Source: Niastella sp. (GTDB taxonomy: Bacteria > Bacteroidota > Bacteroidia > Chitinophagales > Chitinophagaceae). Taken from it: DNA of 64,000 nt. Under the pieces are notes generated by a model, which was not told the DNA's origin, searched no databases, and saw only the letters and a list, made by a program, of their open reading frames with translations. The position numbers were made by a program, and so were the translations under genes. Location of the stretch: positions 1-64,000 of the forward strand of contig JADJVM010000009.1 in the NCBI GenBank assembly GCA_016710595.1. The letters are read 5' to 3'. Shown here in pieces: positions 37,466-46,424 of this stretch (positions within the stretch are counted from its first letter, which is position 1; each line of letters starts with the position of its first letter).

Positions 37466-39328
37466 ATGTGCGGAATTGCAGGAATTATATCACCCCAAAC
37501 AAATATGGTGGGCCAACCCATATTAAAATCTATGATTACAACCCTGGCTCACCGTGGGCCGGATGGAGAAGGGATTTGGATTAACAAAAAAAGTAATTGC
37601 GGTTTGGCACATCGCCGGCTTGCGATTATTGACCTTTCTGATGATGCGGCACAGCCCATGCATTACATGAACCGGTATAGCATTGTTTTTAATGGCGAAA
37701 TATATAATTATCCCGAAATAAAAAAAGATCTTCAAAAAGCAGGCTATAGTTTTAATACGGCAAGTGATACCGAAGTCATACTGGCTGCTTATGATTGTTA
37801 CCGGGAGCGGTGCCTTCAATATTTTGATGGAATGTTTTCTTTTGCTTTATGGGACGAAAAACAGCAAACACTTTTTATTGCCCGGGACCGTTTTGGCGAA
37901 AAGCCAATTTATTACCACCTCGGTAAAAATACTTTTTACTTTGCCAGCGAAATGAAAGCATTATGGGCAGCTGGCGTACCCAAAGATCTTGACCAAAAGA
38001 TGTTACTGAATTATCTTTCTTTAGGCAACGTACAAAACCCGTCTAATAAAGCACAAACATTTTATCTGCAAATTAATTCGCTTCCTCCTGCCCACTATGC
38101 CATGTTGCAATTGCAGGATATGCGTTTACAAGTGCAACCATACTGGGATATTGATAAGCAGCACACCCAAAAACTACATGATGATGCGATCTTACATAAG
38201 CTTGAGTTGCTTTTACGCACATCTATTGGCCGCCGACTGCGCAGCGATGTACCGGTAGGAAGCAGTCTGAGCGGGGGTTTAGATAGCAGTACCATCATTT
38301 GGTTTGTAAAAACCATTTTACAAAACAGCCGCTCAGCTTCAGATTTTTGTACTTTTTCTGCCTGTTTCCCGGGGTTTGAAAGAGATGAAAAAGAATATAT
38401 ACAGGAAGCTTCCCAATTGGTAGGGTTTACCAATTATACCGTTCATCCTAAGCCGCTTGAACTCATCCAAACTTTCGAAAAATTATTATACCACCAGGAA
38501 GAACCGTTCCCTAGTTCCAGCATATTTGCACAATACAAAGTATATGAATTAGCTGCTCAAAAAGGGGTGAAAGTATTGCTTGACGGGCAGGGTGCCGATG
38601 AAATCTTAGCCGGTTATCACCGATACCTGCATTGGTATTTACAGGAAATGGCTGCGGGCTATAAATTTTCGATGGTAAAAAGAGAAAAGTATTTATTAAA
38701 ACAAAATAAGGCAATGCTAACCTGGGGTTATAAAAATTTTATTGCCGCTATGCTACCCTCACATGCAGCACTGGCTTTAGAAAGGAGGGAATACCGCAGG
38801 ATTGTGAACAACCCCGATATTACAAATGACCTGATGCGCTGTGTAAAAGGACGGGAATGGGATGGCATCCATAAACCTATTATTACAAAACTAAATGATA
38901 TTTTATATTTCAATAGTATGCAGATGGGTATGGAAGAATTGTTGCGCTACGCCGATCGGAATAGTATGGCGCATGGCGTAGAGGTACGCCTTCCTTTTTT
39001 AAATGCAGATCTCGTAAAATTTATTTTTTCATTACCTTCTCATCAAAAAATAAATAATGGATATGGCAAATGGATTTTACGAAGCCTGATGGATACCCGA
39101 CTGCCTGCTTCTATTGTGTGGCGAAAAGATAAAGTAGGCTTTGAACCCCCGCAAAAAGAATGGATGGCCTCAGCAACATTTACCGAATACCTGGTGGAGT
39201 CTAAAAGGAAATTAATAAATGAAAAGATTTTAAAACCTTCGGTGATAAATAAAAAAGCAGTACCGTTAGATGCTTACGAAAGTAATAATTGCGATTGGCG
39301 TTATATCTGCGCCTCTCATTTGTTCTGA
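37466..39328 (+). CDS. asnB: Asparagine synthetase, glutamine-hydrolysing
   Basis: 620 aa from ATG 37466, chosen so that Cys2 is the N-terminal nucleophile of the glutaminase domain (MCGIAGIIS); an upstream TTG or GTG would bury it. The PP-loop motif is S269-GGLDSS. The N-terminal Ntn domain has AHRGPDGEG and RLAIIDLS. It makes asparagine, or amidates another acid in biosynthetic relatives. It ends 5 bp from the opposite-strand DUF2911 gene. Confidence 0.92.
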   Translation: MCGIAGIISPQTNMVGQPILKSMITTLAHRGPDGEGIWINKKSNCGLAHRRLAIIDLSDDAAQPMHYMNRYSIVFNGEIYNYPEIKKDLQKAGYSFNTASDTEVILAAYDCYRERCLQYFDGMFSFALWDEKQQTLFIARDRFGEKPIYYHLGKNTFYFASEMKALWAAGVPKDLDQKMLLNYLSLGNVQNPSNKAQTFYLQINSLPPAHYAMLQLQDMRLQVQPYWDIDKQHTQKLHDDAILHKLELLLRTSIGRRLRSDVPVGSSLSGGLDSSTIIWFVKTILQNSRSASDFCTFSACFPGFERDEKEYIQEASQLVGFTNYTVHPKPLELIQTFEKLLYHQEEPFPSSSIFAQYKVYELAAQKGVKVLLDGQGADEILAGYHRYLHWYLQEMAAGYKFSMVKREKYLLKQNKAMLTWGYKNFIAAMLPSHAALALERREYRRIVNNPDITNDLMRCVKGREWDGIHKPIITKLNDILYFNSMQMGMEELLRYADRNSMAHGVEVRLPFLNADLVKFIFSLPSHQKINNGYGKWILRSLMDTRLPASIVWRKDKVGFEPPQKEWMASATFTEYLVESKRKLINEKILKPSVINKKAVPLDAYESNNCDWRYICASHLF

Positions 39329-39333
39329 TATCT

Positions 39334-39969
39334 TTATTTCAAAAACATAATAGGTAATACCACTTTCACATTATCCCAGGTCATAAGTAAACCGGCTCCG
39401 CCACTTGCATCTACAAAAATCATGGTGAAATCCTCTGCCGGTGGCGTTTGCTCCATTACCGGTACATCCGTTCTAAAAAAATCTTTGGTTTCATCTACAT
39501 GCAAACCCCATGTGTACAGGTTTTTATTTAGTACAATCGTCCAGCGATCGGCATGAGGGATACAATACATTACATAATCACCGGCAGGAATATTGGTACC
39601 TGCAATTGATACATTTTTAAAGAATTGAATTTCGGTTGCTTCATTGGCTCCCAGCCGCCAAATTTTTCCGTAAGGGCAAAGAAAGGCATTCCCCTCACCA
39701 AATATTTGTCTTCCTTTTTTATGTGGCCGGCTATAAATAACCCGTGCAACAAGAGGAACCGTATCGCCATGGTTCATCCTGAGTATGGGATAATTTTCAG
39801 GATAGTAGATCATATCCATGGGCGATTGATCTAAATTGGTATAAGGATTTGTTTTTACAGATTGTAAATTTTCTGAACTTTCTGTAGTAGCTTTTATATC
39901 CTTTTTTGAATTGCAGGAAATTATCGCTAAAACAAAAAGCAATACAAGAGCGTGAATTTTTATTTTCAT
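39334..39969 (-). CDS. DUF2911 lipoprotein
   Basis: 211 aa from ATG 39969, giving signal peptide MKIKIHALVLLFVLAIISC with lipobox IISC; the open frame to 40029 would overlap the next gene. The DUF2911 core follows (RVIYSRPHKKGRQIFGE, GKIWRLGANEATEIQFF). Function unknown. It is the downstream member of a tandem pair and lies 2 bp after the first, so probably cotranscribed. Confidence 0.85.
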   Translation of the reverse strand: MKIKIHALVLLFVLAIISCNSKKDIKATTESSENLQSVKTNPYTNLDQSPMDMIYYPENYPILRMNHGDTVPLVARVIYSRPHKKGRQIFGEGNAFLCPYGKIWRLGANEATEIQFFKNVSIAGTNIPAGDYVMYCIPHADRWTIVLNKNLYTWGLHVDETKDFFRTDVPVMEQTPPAEDFTMIFVDASGGAGLLMTWDNVKVVLPIMFLK

Positions 39970-39971
39970 AC

Positions 39972-40535
39972 TCACAAAGATATTGGTAATCCGGCTTTCA
40001 CATATTCCCATTCTGCAATTAACATACAACCCGTGTCTGTTTTATCAAAAAACAAAGAAAAGTCTTCCACAGATTCTGCTTGTTTTTCTACCGGCACAGT
40101 TACCCGCAGTATATCGTTAGCTGCATTATAATCAAAGGCACCCCAGGTGTCAATTGATTTACTTAAAACAAAAACCCAGGTACTGCTATCTGGTATGGCA
40201 TATAAAGTATATCTGCCTTTTTTAACGGGCTTACCAGCTATTTTTACATTTCTAAAAAATTCCAGCTCTGTAGATTCATTAGCCCCCAACCGCCATACTT
40301 TCCCATACTCCAATAGTTTCCCAAATATTTGCCGGTTATCTCTTTGTGGCCTGCCATAAATGATGCGGGCAATAGGGGCAGCCGGCGCTTTACCCTGCAA
40401 TTTTAAAACCGGGTAGTTGGCCGGAAAATAACTCATATCCATAGGTGATTTATCCATTTCGGGAACCCTGGGCTGGGCCTGGCTAATAGCGCTTACCCCT
40501 ATCATTGTAATCAGCAGAAATAATACTTTTTTCAT
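39972..40535 (-). CDS. DUF2911 protein, secreted
   Basis: 187 aa with cleavable signal peptide MKKVLFLLITMIGVSAISQAQ, so periplasmic and not lipid-anchored. The DUF2911 core reads RIIYGRPQRDNRQIFGK and GKVWRLGANESTELEFF, matching the neighbour 39334-39969 block by block. Function unknown; the pair arose by tandem duplication. Confidence 0.88.
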   Translation of the reverse strand: MKKVLFLLITMIGVSAISQAQPRVPEMDKSPMDMSYFPANYPVLKLQGKAPAAPIARIIYGRPQRDNRQIFGKLLEYGKVWRLGANESTELEFFRNVKIAGKPVKKGRYTLYAIPDSSTWVFVLSKSIDTWGAFDYNAANDILRVTVPVEKQAESVEDFSLFFDKTDTGCMLIAEWEYVKAGLPISL

Positions 40536-40562
40536 TGAATAAATTTTAACAAAGATAAAAAA

Positions 40563-41159
40563 TCAGGATTGCTCTAACTGAGATAAAGTATGAATGGAAA
40601 ACTTTTTAACAGATTCAAAAAAATCATGGCAATAAGGAAGCATATCTGATTCGTGCGTTCTAAATATTTCCATGGCAGATTCGGTTTCAGGAATATACAA
40701 TGCACGCCTGCGCAAACCTTCAAAACTTTTTTTAATTCCGGAATGAAACCGATAATGATACATCCAGTCTTGCGAACGCATATAGGGAAACATCTTACCA
40801 AACACTGGCCCCAACCAGGCTTGTTCCTGCTGCAACAAAGAATAACATCGTTCTGTAAACTTCATTAACTGTTCTTCATTGGGAAAATAGGCCGGGTCGT
40901 TGGCTAAAAAATAATCATAAACAATATCTGTAAAGGCACCGGCATATAAACGGTACCGGGGTTGAAAATATTTTTTTATATGCCTGGTTGTATCATGTGA
41001 ATCGGTAAAAGCGTCTATGGCACGGTGTAGCATAATACCATGTTGTATGCTTACCGGGTAATTAAATTTTTGTTTCCCTTTTACATAATCACTAATCATA
41101 TTCCCGGTAAGGATTGCCGGTTTACCAAAAGATAAATATGCGTGGCCAAGAAAATTGAT
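40563..41159 (-). CDS. Acyl-carrier-protein phosphodiesterase-like protein, unusual start
   Basis: The ATG-opened frame starts at 41099 (MISDYVKGK), but the family N-terminus lies upstream in frame: INFLGHAYLSF, GKPAILTGN, then ISDYVKG. No ATG, GTG or TTG precedes this block after the previous stop; an ATC at 41159-41157 sits where the family has its Met. Either ATC initiates, or the base is wrong. The rest (QHGIMLHRAIDAFTDSH, AGAFTDIVYDYFLA) fits AcpH/DUF479, which removes phosphopantetheine from ACP. It follows the alpha/beta hydrolase gene. Confidence 0.8.
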   Translation of the reverse strand: MNFLGHAYLSFGKPAILTGNMISDYVKGKQKFNYPVSIQHGIMLHRAIDAFTDSHDTTRHIKKYFQPRYRLYAGAFTDIVYDYFLANDPAYFPNEEQLMKFTERCYSLLQQEQAWLGPVFGKMFPYMRSQDWMYHYRFHSGIKKSFEGLRRRALYIPETESAMEIFRTHESDMLPYCHDFFESVKKFSIHTLSQLEQS

Positions 41160-41169
41160 GAGTGATAAT

Positions 41170-42600
41170 TTAAGGAGTAATTATTTTTTGCTGTTGTAAC
41201 CAATCGCTCATTGCCTCCAAAGCAAGGGGTGAAAAACTTTCTTCAAGGGTTATGTATTCATCAATATTGCAAACCTTACATTTCTGGAATAAATGATTGA
41301 GCCCCGGCAATTCTTCAATTTTATATTTTTTCTTACTCAAATGTTTTAGCCCTTCCTTTATCCCGGCCAGGTTGGGGCCGGGAAGCACTTGTATATCTTT
41401 ACTGCCATTTAATGCAAGCACTTTACAATTGATCTTTTTAAAATTTGGCATGGGGTCGTATTGTAAGAAATACCGCATAGGAACAGTATATACTTCTTTT
41501 ACAAATGAGGATGCAAACATGCGAATGGTATCTATAGATTCAAAATGCAATTCTTTTTTTACGGCAATAGGGGCATTCCATTCTATAATATTTTGTACGG
41601 TTTTTTCTTCCGCTTCTTCCATCGTTTTAGATTTTAAAATGCCGGTACACATCAACTTAAATAAATTCCCATAATTCTCCGCCGCAGCCACACTAAATCC
41701 TTTACTTTTAAAAATGGCTACATTTTGGGCTGCCATTAAATCAATATTCCTGATGCCTGGCGCTGCCAGTAAAATAATAAAATCTATATCGCCCCTTTTA
41801 GCAGCGATCATTTCCGCTATCATACCTCCTTCACTATGGCCAATTAAACCCAGCATTTTTTTATTTACCTGCGGTTGTTGTTTTAAAAAATCAAAAGCAG
41901 CAATGGCATCATGCATAAAATCTTCTGTGGTACTTCCTGCAAATGTTCCCGTTGTTTTTCCCACGCCCCGGTCATCTACCCTGAGTACCAACATGCCCTT
42001 TCGGGTTAAATAATCGGCAATAATGGCGAAAGGTTTATGGCCAAAAATTTCTTCATCACGGTTTTGCGGCCCACTACCCGAAATAAGTAATACAGCAGGA
42101 TATTTTTGAAGATTGGTTTTATCTGCCGGGTAAGTGATGGTTCCACCATAATGGATACTTTCATCGGCATTATAAAAATCTACATCTTTTACCTGGTATG
42201 GATATGGAGGTTTGGGTGTTTGCGGCCTGGCTGGCAATTCAACTTTGGCAACCTTATCTGTTTTTGTGAGTAATAAAGGAAATTCTGCACCCTGCAAAAA
42301 AGTGCCGCTAATAGTTGTATCATTTATTAAAGAACCCCTAAACTCGATTTTAAATTTTTTAAACCGGACATACACATTTTTTGCGGTAATGTTCACTGTA
42401 TCTGCCGGAATACTTATGGGTGATTGCTGCGGAACATTTAATAATGCAGCAGCGTGACCCTCATTTTCACTAAAAGTAAAAACAATTTTCAATTCCTGCT
42501 GTGGTAGTTTAAGGGCTCCTTCCCAAATGCCCAGTAAAGTATTTTGACCAATGCCAAAATACCAGCAAAAAGTTAATAAAACAGATAAAACAATTTTCAT
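41170..42600 (-). CDS. Secreted alpha/beta hydrolase (S33-like)
   Basis: 476 aa with an N-terminal signal (MKIVLSVLLTFCWYFGIGQ). The first 130 residues form a beta-rich domain found before such hydrolases in Bacteroidota. The hydrolase domain follows: ISGSGPQNRDEE (oxyanion region), DDRGVGKTTG, nucleophile elbow GHSEGG, and a late LPGLNHLFQ with the catalytic His. It is probably a periplasmic esterase or aminopeptidase; substrate unknown. Confidence 0.88.
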   Translation of the reverse strand: MKIVLSVLLTFCWYFGIGQNTLLGIWEGALKLPQQELKIVFTFSENEGHAAALLNVPQQSPISIPADTVNITAKNVYVRFKKFKIEFRGSLINDTTISGTFLQGAEFPLLLTKTDKVAKVELPARPQTPKPPYPYQVKDVDFYNADESIHYGGTITYPADKTNLQKYPAVLLISGSGPQNRDEEIFGHKPFAIIADYLTRKGMLVLRVDDRGVGKTTGTFAGSTTEDFMHDAIAAFDFLKQQPQVNKKMLGLIGHSEGGMIAEMIAAKRGDIDFIILLAAPGIRNIDLMAAQNVAIFKSKGFSVAAAENYGNLFKLMCTGILKSKTMEEAEEKTVQNIIEWNAPIAVKKELHFESIDTIRMFASSFVKEVYTVPMRYFLQYDPMPNFKKINCKVLALNGSKDIQVLPGPNLAGIKEGLKHLSKKKYKIEELPGLNHLFQKCKVCNIDEYITLEESFSPLALEAMSDWLQQQKIITP

Positions 42601-42669
42601 TTAGTGAAATTTTTTATAAGATTAATAAAGATACAAATTGTGAATTTATTGATTTAGGAACTCGCCATT

Positions 42670-43155
42670 TTATCCAAGCCAATTATGATCTATATAGCCA
42701 GTAACTGTTTTTAAAAACCAGAAACTAAGCCATCCCACAGCAATGAGGACAATTAAAAATAAAAACAGCATAATTAAAACAGTGTCCAGGCCTGAACCTT
42801 TATGTTTTCCCTCTGCATAAAATTCACTTAGCAGTTTTACATTATAGGTATTGGCTTTAAATACGAAATCAAAAATCCAGCCTAATACAGGGATGGCACC
42901 CAGTAATGCATCAAGGCTGGCATTCCCCAGCATTTTTACGAGCAATTTACCGGAAGCGCCATGTTTCATCATGGTAAAAATGAGCGCAATAGAAATGATA
43001 TAGCCACCCAGGTCTCCGGCAATGGGTACCAGGTTAAGAATGGGGTCAAGTCCAAATTTAAAACCTGCTACAGAAAATTCTTCATCCATCAGTTTGCTTA
43101 TTCTTTTTACAGCCCTAAGCCTGTTATCATCCGGAATCTCAAATGTCTTTTTCAA
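42670..43155 (-). CDS. DUF4112 membrane protein
   Basis: 161 aa. Core DUF4112: RISKLMDEEF, FGLDPILNLVPIAGDLGG, then DALLGAIPVLGWIFDFVFKAN, with hydrophobic stretches and a final helix (about residues 130-155). Function unknown; common in Bacteroidota. It lies 20 bp downstream of the GH3/beta-lactamase gene. Confidence 0.88.
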   Translation of the reverse strand: MKKTFEIPDDNRLRAVKRISKLMDEEFSVAGFKFGLDPILNLVPIAGDLGGYIISIALIFTMMKHGASGKLLVKMLGNASLDALLGAIPVLGWIFDFVFKANTYNVKLLSEFYAEGKHKGSGLDTVLIMLFLFLIVLIAVGWLSFWFLKTVTGYIDHNWLG

Positions 43156-43175
43156 ATAAATTGGTAAATGATTTT

Positions 43176-46172
43176 TTATTTAAGGATGGCATTATAAATG
43201 GCATCCTGTAATTTACTCCGCACGTTCATCTTACTTAAAATGGGGCTTACAGTAGGGTTTACCCGGTTGCTCAAGAAAATGAATATTAAATTTTCTTCCG
43301 GATCGGCCCATACACAGGTGCCCGTAAAGCCGGTATGGCCAAAAGTTTTGGGGGAAGCAAATGCGCTGGGATATGGTTCCTCCCGTGTATCATTATCTTT
43401 TTCGGGTTTATCAAAACCATATCCCCTGCGGCTAATGTTACTATGGTACCCGGTAAACAAATCAATGGTTTCTTTATTCAAATATTTTTTTCCATTAAAG
43501 GTGCCTCCATTTAACAGCATTTGCATAATGGCTGCCAGGTCATACGCATCGCTAAATAATCCTGCATGGCCTGCCACACCGCCAAACATGGCTGCACCGG
43601 GATCATGTACATCGCCCCTGATCACTTGCCTGCGAAAATTTTTTTCATCTTCTGTGGGTGCAATTCTATCCAATGGCATGCGGAGCCTTGGCCTAAAACC
43701 AATACTGGTTAAAGCCATTGGCCTGTAAAAAGTTTCCTGTACATATTTTTCGAGTGGTATTCCGGATATTGCCTCTACCACTTTCCCTAAAAAAATAAAA
43801 TCATTGTCACTATAAATATATTTGCCTGTAGGGCCCAGTTTGCTATCTAAGATGCGCTTATTCATTGTATCTCTCCAATCTGTCCGCATGTAAAGATTCT
43901 CAGCTACCCTGATGGGGAAATTTTCCCGCCAGGAATTAAAATAAATATTTTGCAACGGGGCGCCACTACTATCTAATGTTTCTTTATAAAAAGGGATATA
44001 AGCAACTAACCCGGCCTGGTGCAGTAAGATATCTTCTATCAATAAATTTTCTTTATCAGTACCACGAACCAATGGAAGATAATCTCCCAGCTTTTTATTT
44101 AGTTCAATTTTACCTTCATCATATAAACGCATGATGGAAATAGTAGTAGCACATATTTTGGTTACCGATGCCATATCATAAACCGTTTCCAGGTTTACCG
44201 GCAAGGTATTGCTGTAATCATAATAACCAAATGCTTTGTTATAAGCAATCCTGCCATTCTTTATTACCATTACCCGGCAACCCGGGGCGGCTTTTTTTAG
44301 CACCGCATCATTTGCAATTGAATCCAGTAGCTTCATTTTTTGTGGATCAAATCCCGGTGTGGGCGATAGCAAATTGTTGTCCGGCTCATACAGTGACGCC
44401 GTTTTTAATCCAAACCCAAATTGAAAATTATCGCATACGGTAACCGGCAAAACACCGGTAAATAAAAGTTTACCCTGCAGCATATCAATAGCAACATCCT
44501 GGGTAATGGGGTCATCATCATAACATACTGCCATATTTTTTGCTGTGCAAAAATTCTTTACTGAATAGGCATTGCCGAACACAAATAGCATTGTGTTTTC
44601 ACTTTCCTTTAGTGCATTTACCAATGCCAGTTCTGCAACGTTCAATCCATAATTAGAAGCGGGTGAACGACCCAGATTATGGATGCCAATAATTATTTTT
44701 TTATACTTCACCAGCTCTTTTACAAGGTTATTGGCTTCCCATTCTTTCTTATTATTATCAAAATAATAAACTGATGCATTGTAATCATTTTGAATACGCT
44801 GTGCAAAAGTGTTTTGTGTATTTACCCCTACTGCTACATACGCCACTTCGTTTGGTTTATTATTGTTCCAGGAAGTAAAAGGGAAAAAGTTTTCATTTTT
44901 TTTGGCCAATAATGTAATTGCATTTTCCGCCACCAGGCGGCGCATTTCGGGGATCCCTTTGTTTAAGTCGGCAGTAATATATTTTATATTGATAGGTTGC
45001 AAGTTTGCCAGCCCATATACATATTTTGCCTGCAATACTTTTTTGCAATGCATTTCAATATCATCCCAGCTCAATTCTTTTTTCTTGATTGCTTTTTTTA
45101 TTTTTTCAATTGCAAGGGGCACATCACCTGGCAGGCATAGCATATCGTTTCCTGCTATGAGTGATTGAACCGAAGCTTCTCCATTGGGATAAAACTTTTT
45201 TACACCTTGCATTTCCAATGCATCTGTAAAAGTAAGGCCCTGGTATCCCAATGTAGTCCGCAATAATCCTTTTATATTTTGAGGAGATAGTGAAGTAGCC
45301 CTGTTGGCAGTGGTATCAATAGCAGGAATATATAAATGAGCAATCATTACACTGCCTACTCCTGCTGCAAATATTTTTTTAAAGGGGAACAGTTCTAAGG
45401 AATCTAATTTTTCAAATGATTTATTTATTACAGGAAGATCTAAATGAGAGTCAACACTTACATCGCCATGCCCGGGGAAATGTTTTGCACAAGCCATCAC
45501 TCCTTTATCCTGCATCCCTTTCATATAAGCAATCCCAAAATCGGCTACTTTATATTTGTCTTCACCAAAGCTGCGATCATTTATCACCGGGTTATTGGGG
45601 TTATTGTTGATATCTACTACCGGTGCATAGTTTACCTGGATGCCAATACGCTTGCACTGATCTGCCACCAATTGACCATATTTATATACGATACCGGCAT
45701 CACTCATGGCACCCAGCATCATTTGCTTTGGAAGCGGGGCTACACTATCAAATCGCATCCCAACGCCCCACTCTGCATCAATACAAACCAATAAAGGGGT
45801 TTTGGCCGAGGCTTGTAATTGATTGATGATTTTTGCTTGCTGCACAGGTCCTCCCTGGAATAAACAAATACCACCTACATTATATTTATTTACCAATTCC
45901 TGTACCTGCTTATCATAAAATACCGGTTTATGTGTTTTAGCATCCATACTGCTAAGCCGAACTACCATAAGCTGGGCGATCCGTTGGTCTTTCGTTAAGG
46001 ATTTATAAACACTATCTGCCCAATGTGCGCCTGTGTTTTGGGCTTGTAAAGGTTGAGTAGGTAACATATAAATCATTAAAACACCCAGTAGCAGAGTGAA
46101 TTGTGTACGTTTTATTTTTCTTGTAGGAGTGTATCTTGTTTTAAATTTCAATACGGCCTGATCTTTTATCAT
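43176..46172 (-). CDS. GH3 beta-N-acetylhexosaminidase fused to a beta-lactamase-fold domain
   Basis: 998 aa. A signal-like segment (about 25-45) is followed by a GH3 domain (about 55-400; CIDAEWGVGMRFD, ACAKHFPGHGDVSVDSH with the NagZ-type His, AGVGSVMIAHLYIP), a GH3 C-terminal domain, and a serine beta-lactamase-like domain from about 610 (ASVTKICATT with SxxK, YSDNDF with YxN, then FGHTGFTG). It probably removes GlcNAc from cell-wall fragments in the periplasm, with the second domain acting on peptides or esters. This fusion is known in Bacteroidota. Region 46173-46424 upstream holds no gene. Confidence 0.92.
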   Translation of the reverse strand: MIKDQAVLKFKTRYTPTRKIKRTQFTLLLGVLMIYMLPTQPLQAQNTGAHWADSVYKSLTKDQRIAQLMVVRLSSMDAKTHKPVFYDKQVQELVNKYNVGGICLFQGGPVQQAKIINQLQASAKTPLLVCIDAEWGVGMRFDSVAPLPKQMMLGAMSDAGIVYKYGQLVADQCKRIGIQVNYAPVVDINNNPNNPVINDRSFGEDKYKVADFGIAYMKGMQDKGVMACAKHFPGHGDVSVDSHLDLPVINKSFEKLDSLELFPFKKIFAAGVGSVMIAHLYIPAIDTTANRATSLSPQNIKGLLRTTLGYQGLTFTDALEMQGVKKFYPNGEASVQSLIAGNDMLCLPGDVPLAIEKIKKAIKKKELSWDDIEMHCKKVLQAKYVYGLANLQPINIKYITADLNKGIPEMRRLVAENAITLLAKKNENFFPFTSWNNNKPNEVAYVAVGVNTQNTFAQRIQNDYNASVYYFDNNKKEWEANNLVKELVKYKKIIIGIHNLGRSPASNYGLNVAELALVNALKESENTMLFVFGNAYSVKNFCTAKNMAVCYDDDPITQDVAIDMLQGKLLFTGVLPVTVCDNFQFGFGLKTASLYEPDNNLLSPTPGFDPQKMKLLDSIANDAVLKKAAPGCRVMVIKNGRIAYNKAFGYYDYSNTLPVNLETVYDMASVTKICATTISIMRLYDEGKIELNKKLGDYLPLVRGTDKENLLIEDILLHQAGLVAYIPFYKETLDSSGAPLQNIYFNSWRENFPIRVAENLYMRTDWRDTMNKRILDSKLGPTGKYIYSDNDFIFLGKVVEAISGIPLEKYVQETFYRPMALTSIGFRPRLRMPLDRIAPTEDEKNFRRQVIRGDVHDPGAAMFGGVAGHAGLFSDAYDLAAIMQMLLNGGTFNGKKYLNKETIDLFTGYHSNISRRGYGFDKPEKDNDTREEPYPSAFASPKTFGHTGFTGTCVWADPEENLIFIFLSNRVNPTVSPILSKMNVRSKLQDAIYNAILK

Positions 46173-46424
46173 AATGATTGATTCAAAAAAAATGGTATTT
46201 TATAAAGTTCGGAATAAAGTATGGGAGTGTTGTTAAAAAACAGGAAAAATAAGAAAAACAAACGGGGGGAAAATTTCACATACATTAGGCACCAGCAATT
46301 CATATATCCAAATGTATATTACAATGTAAATTGGTAAAAAAAATGAATAAAATATTGATTGAATTTTTAGCCAAAATCACTAAGGTTTACTATATTGTAC
46401 CCCATTCTAAAAAAATTAACTCAC

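Noticed and set aside
46255..46290. GGGGGG stretch upstream of the M43 gene as a third palindromic operator
   Set aside because: There is no CCCC half and the spacing to the start is far longer than at the two toxin loci.
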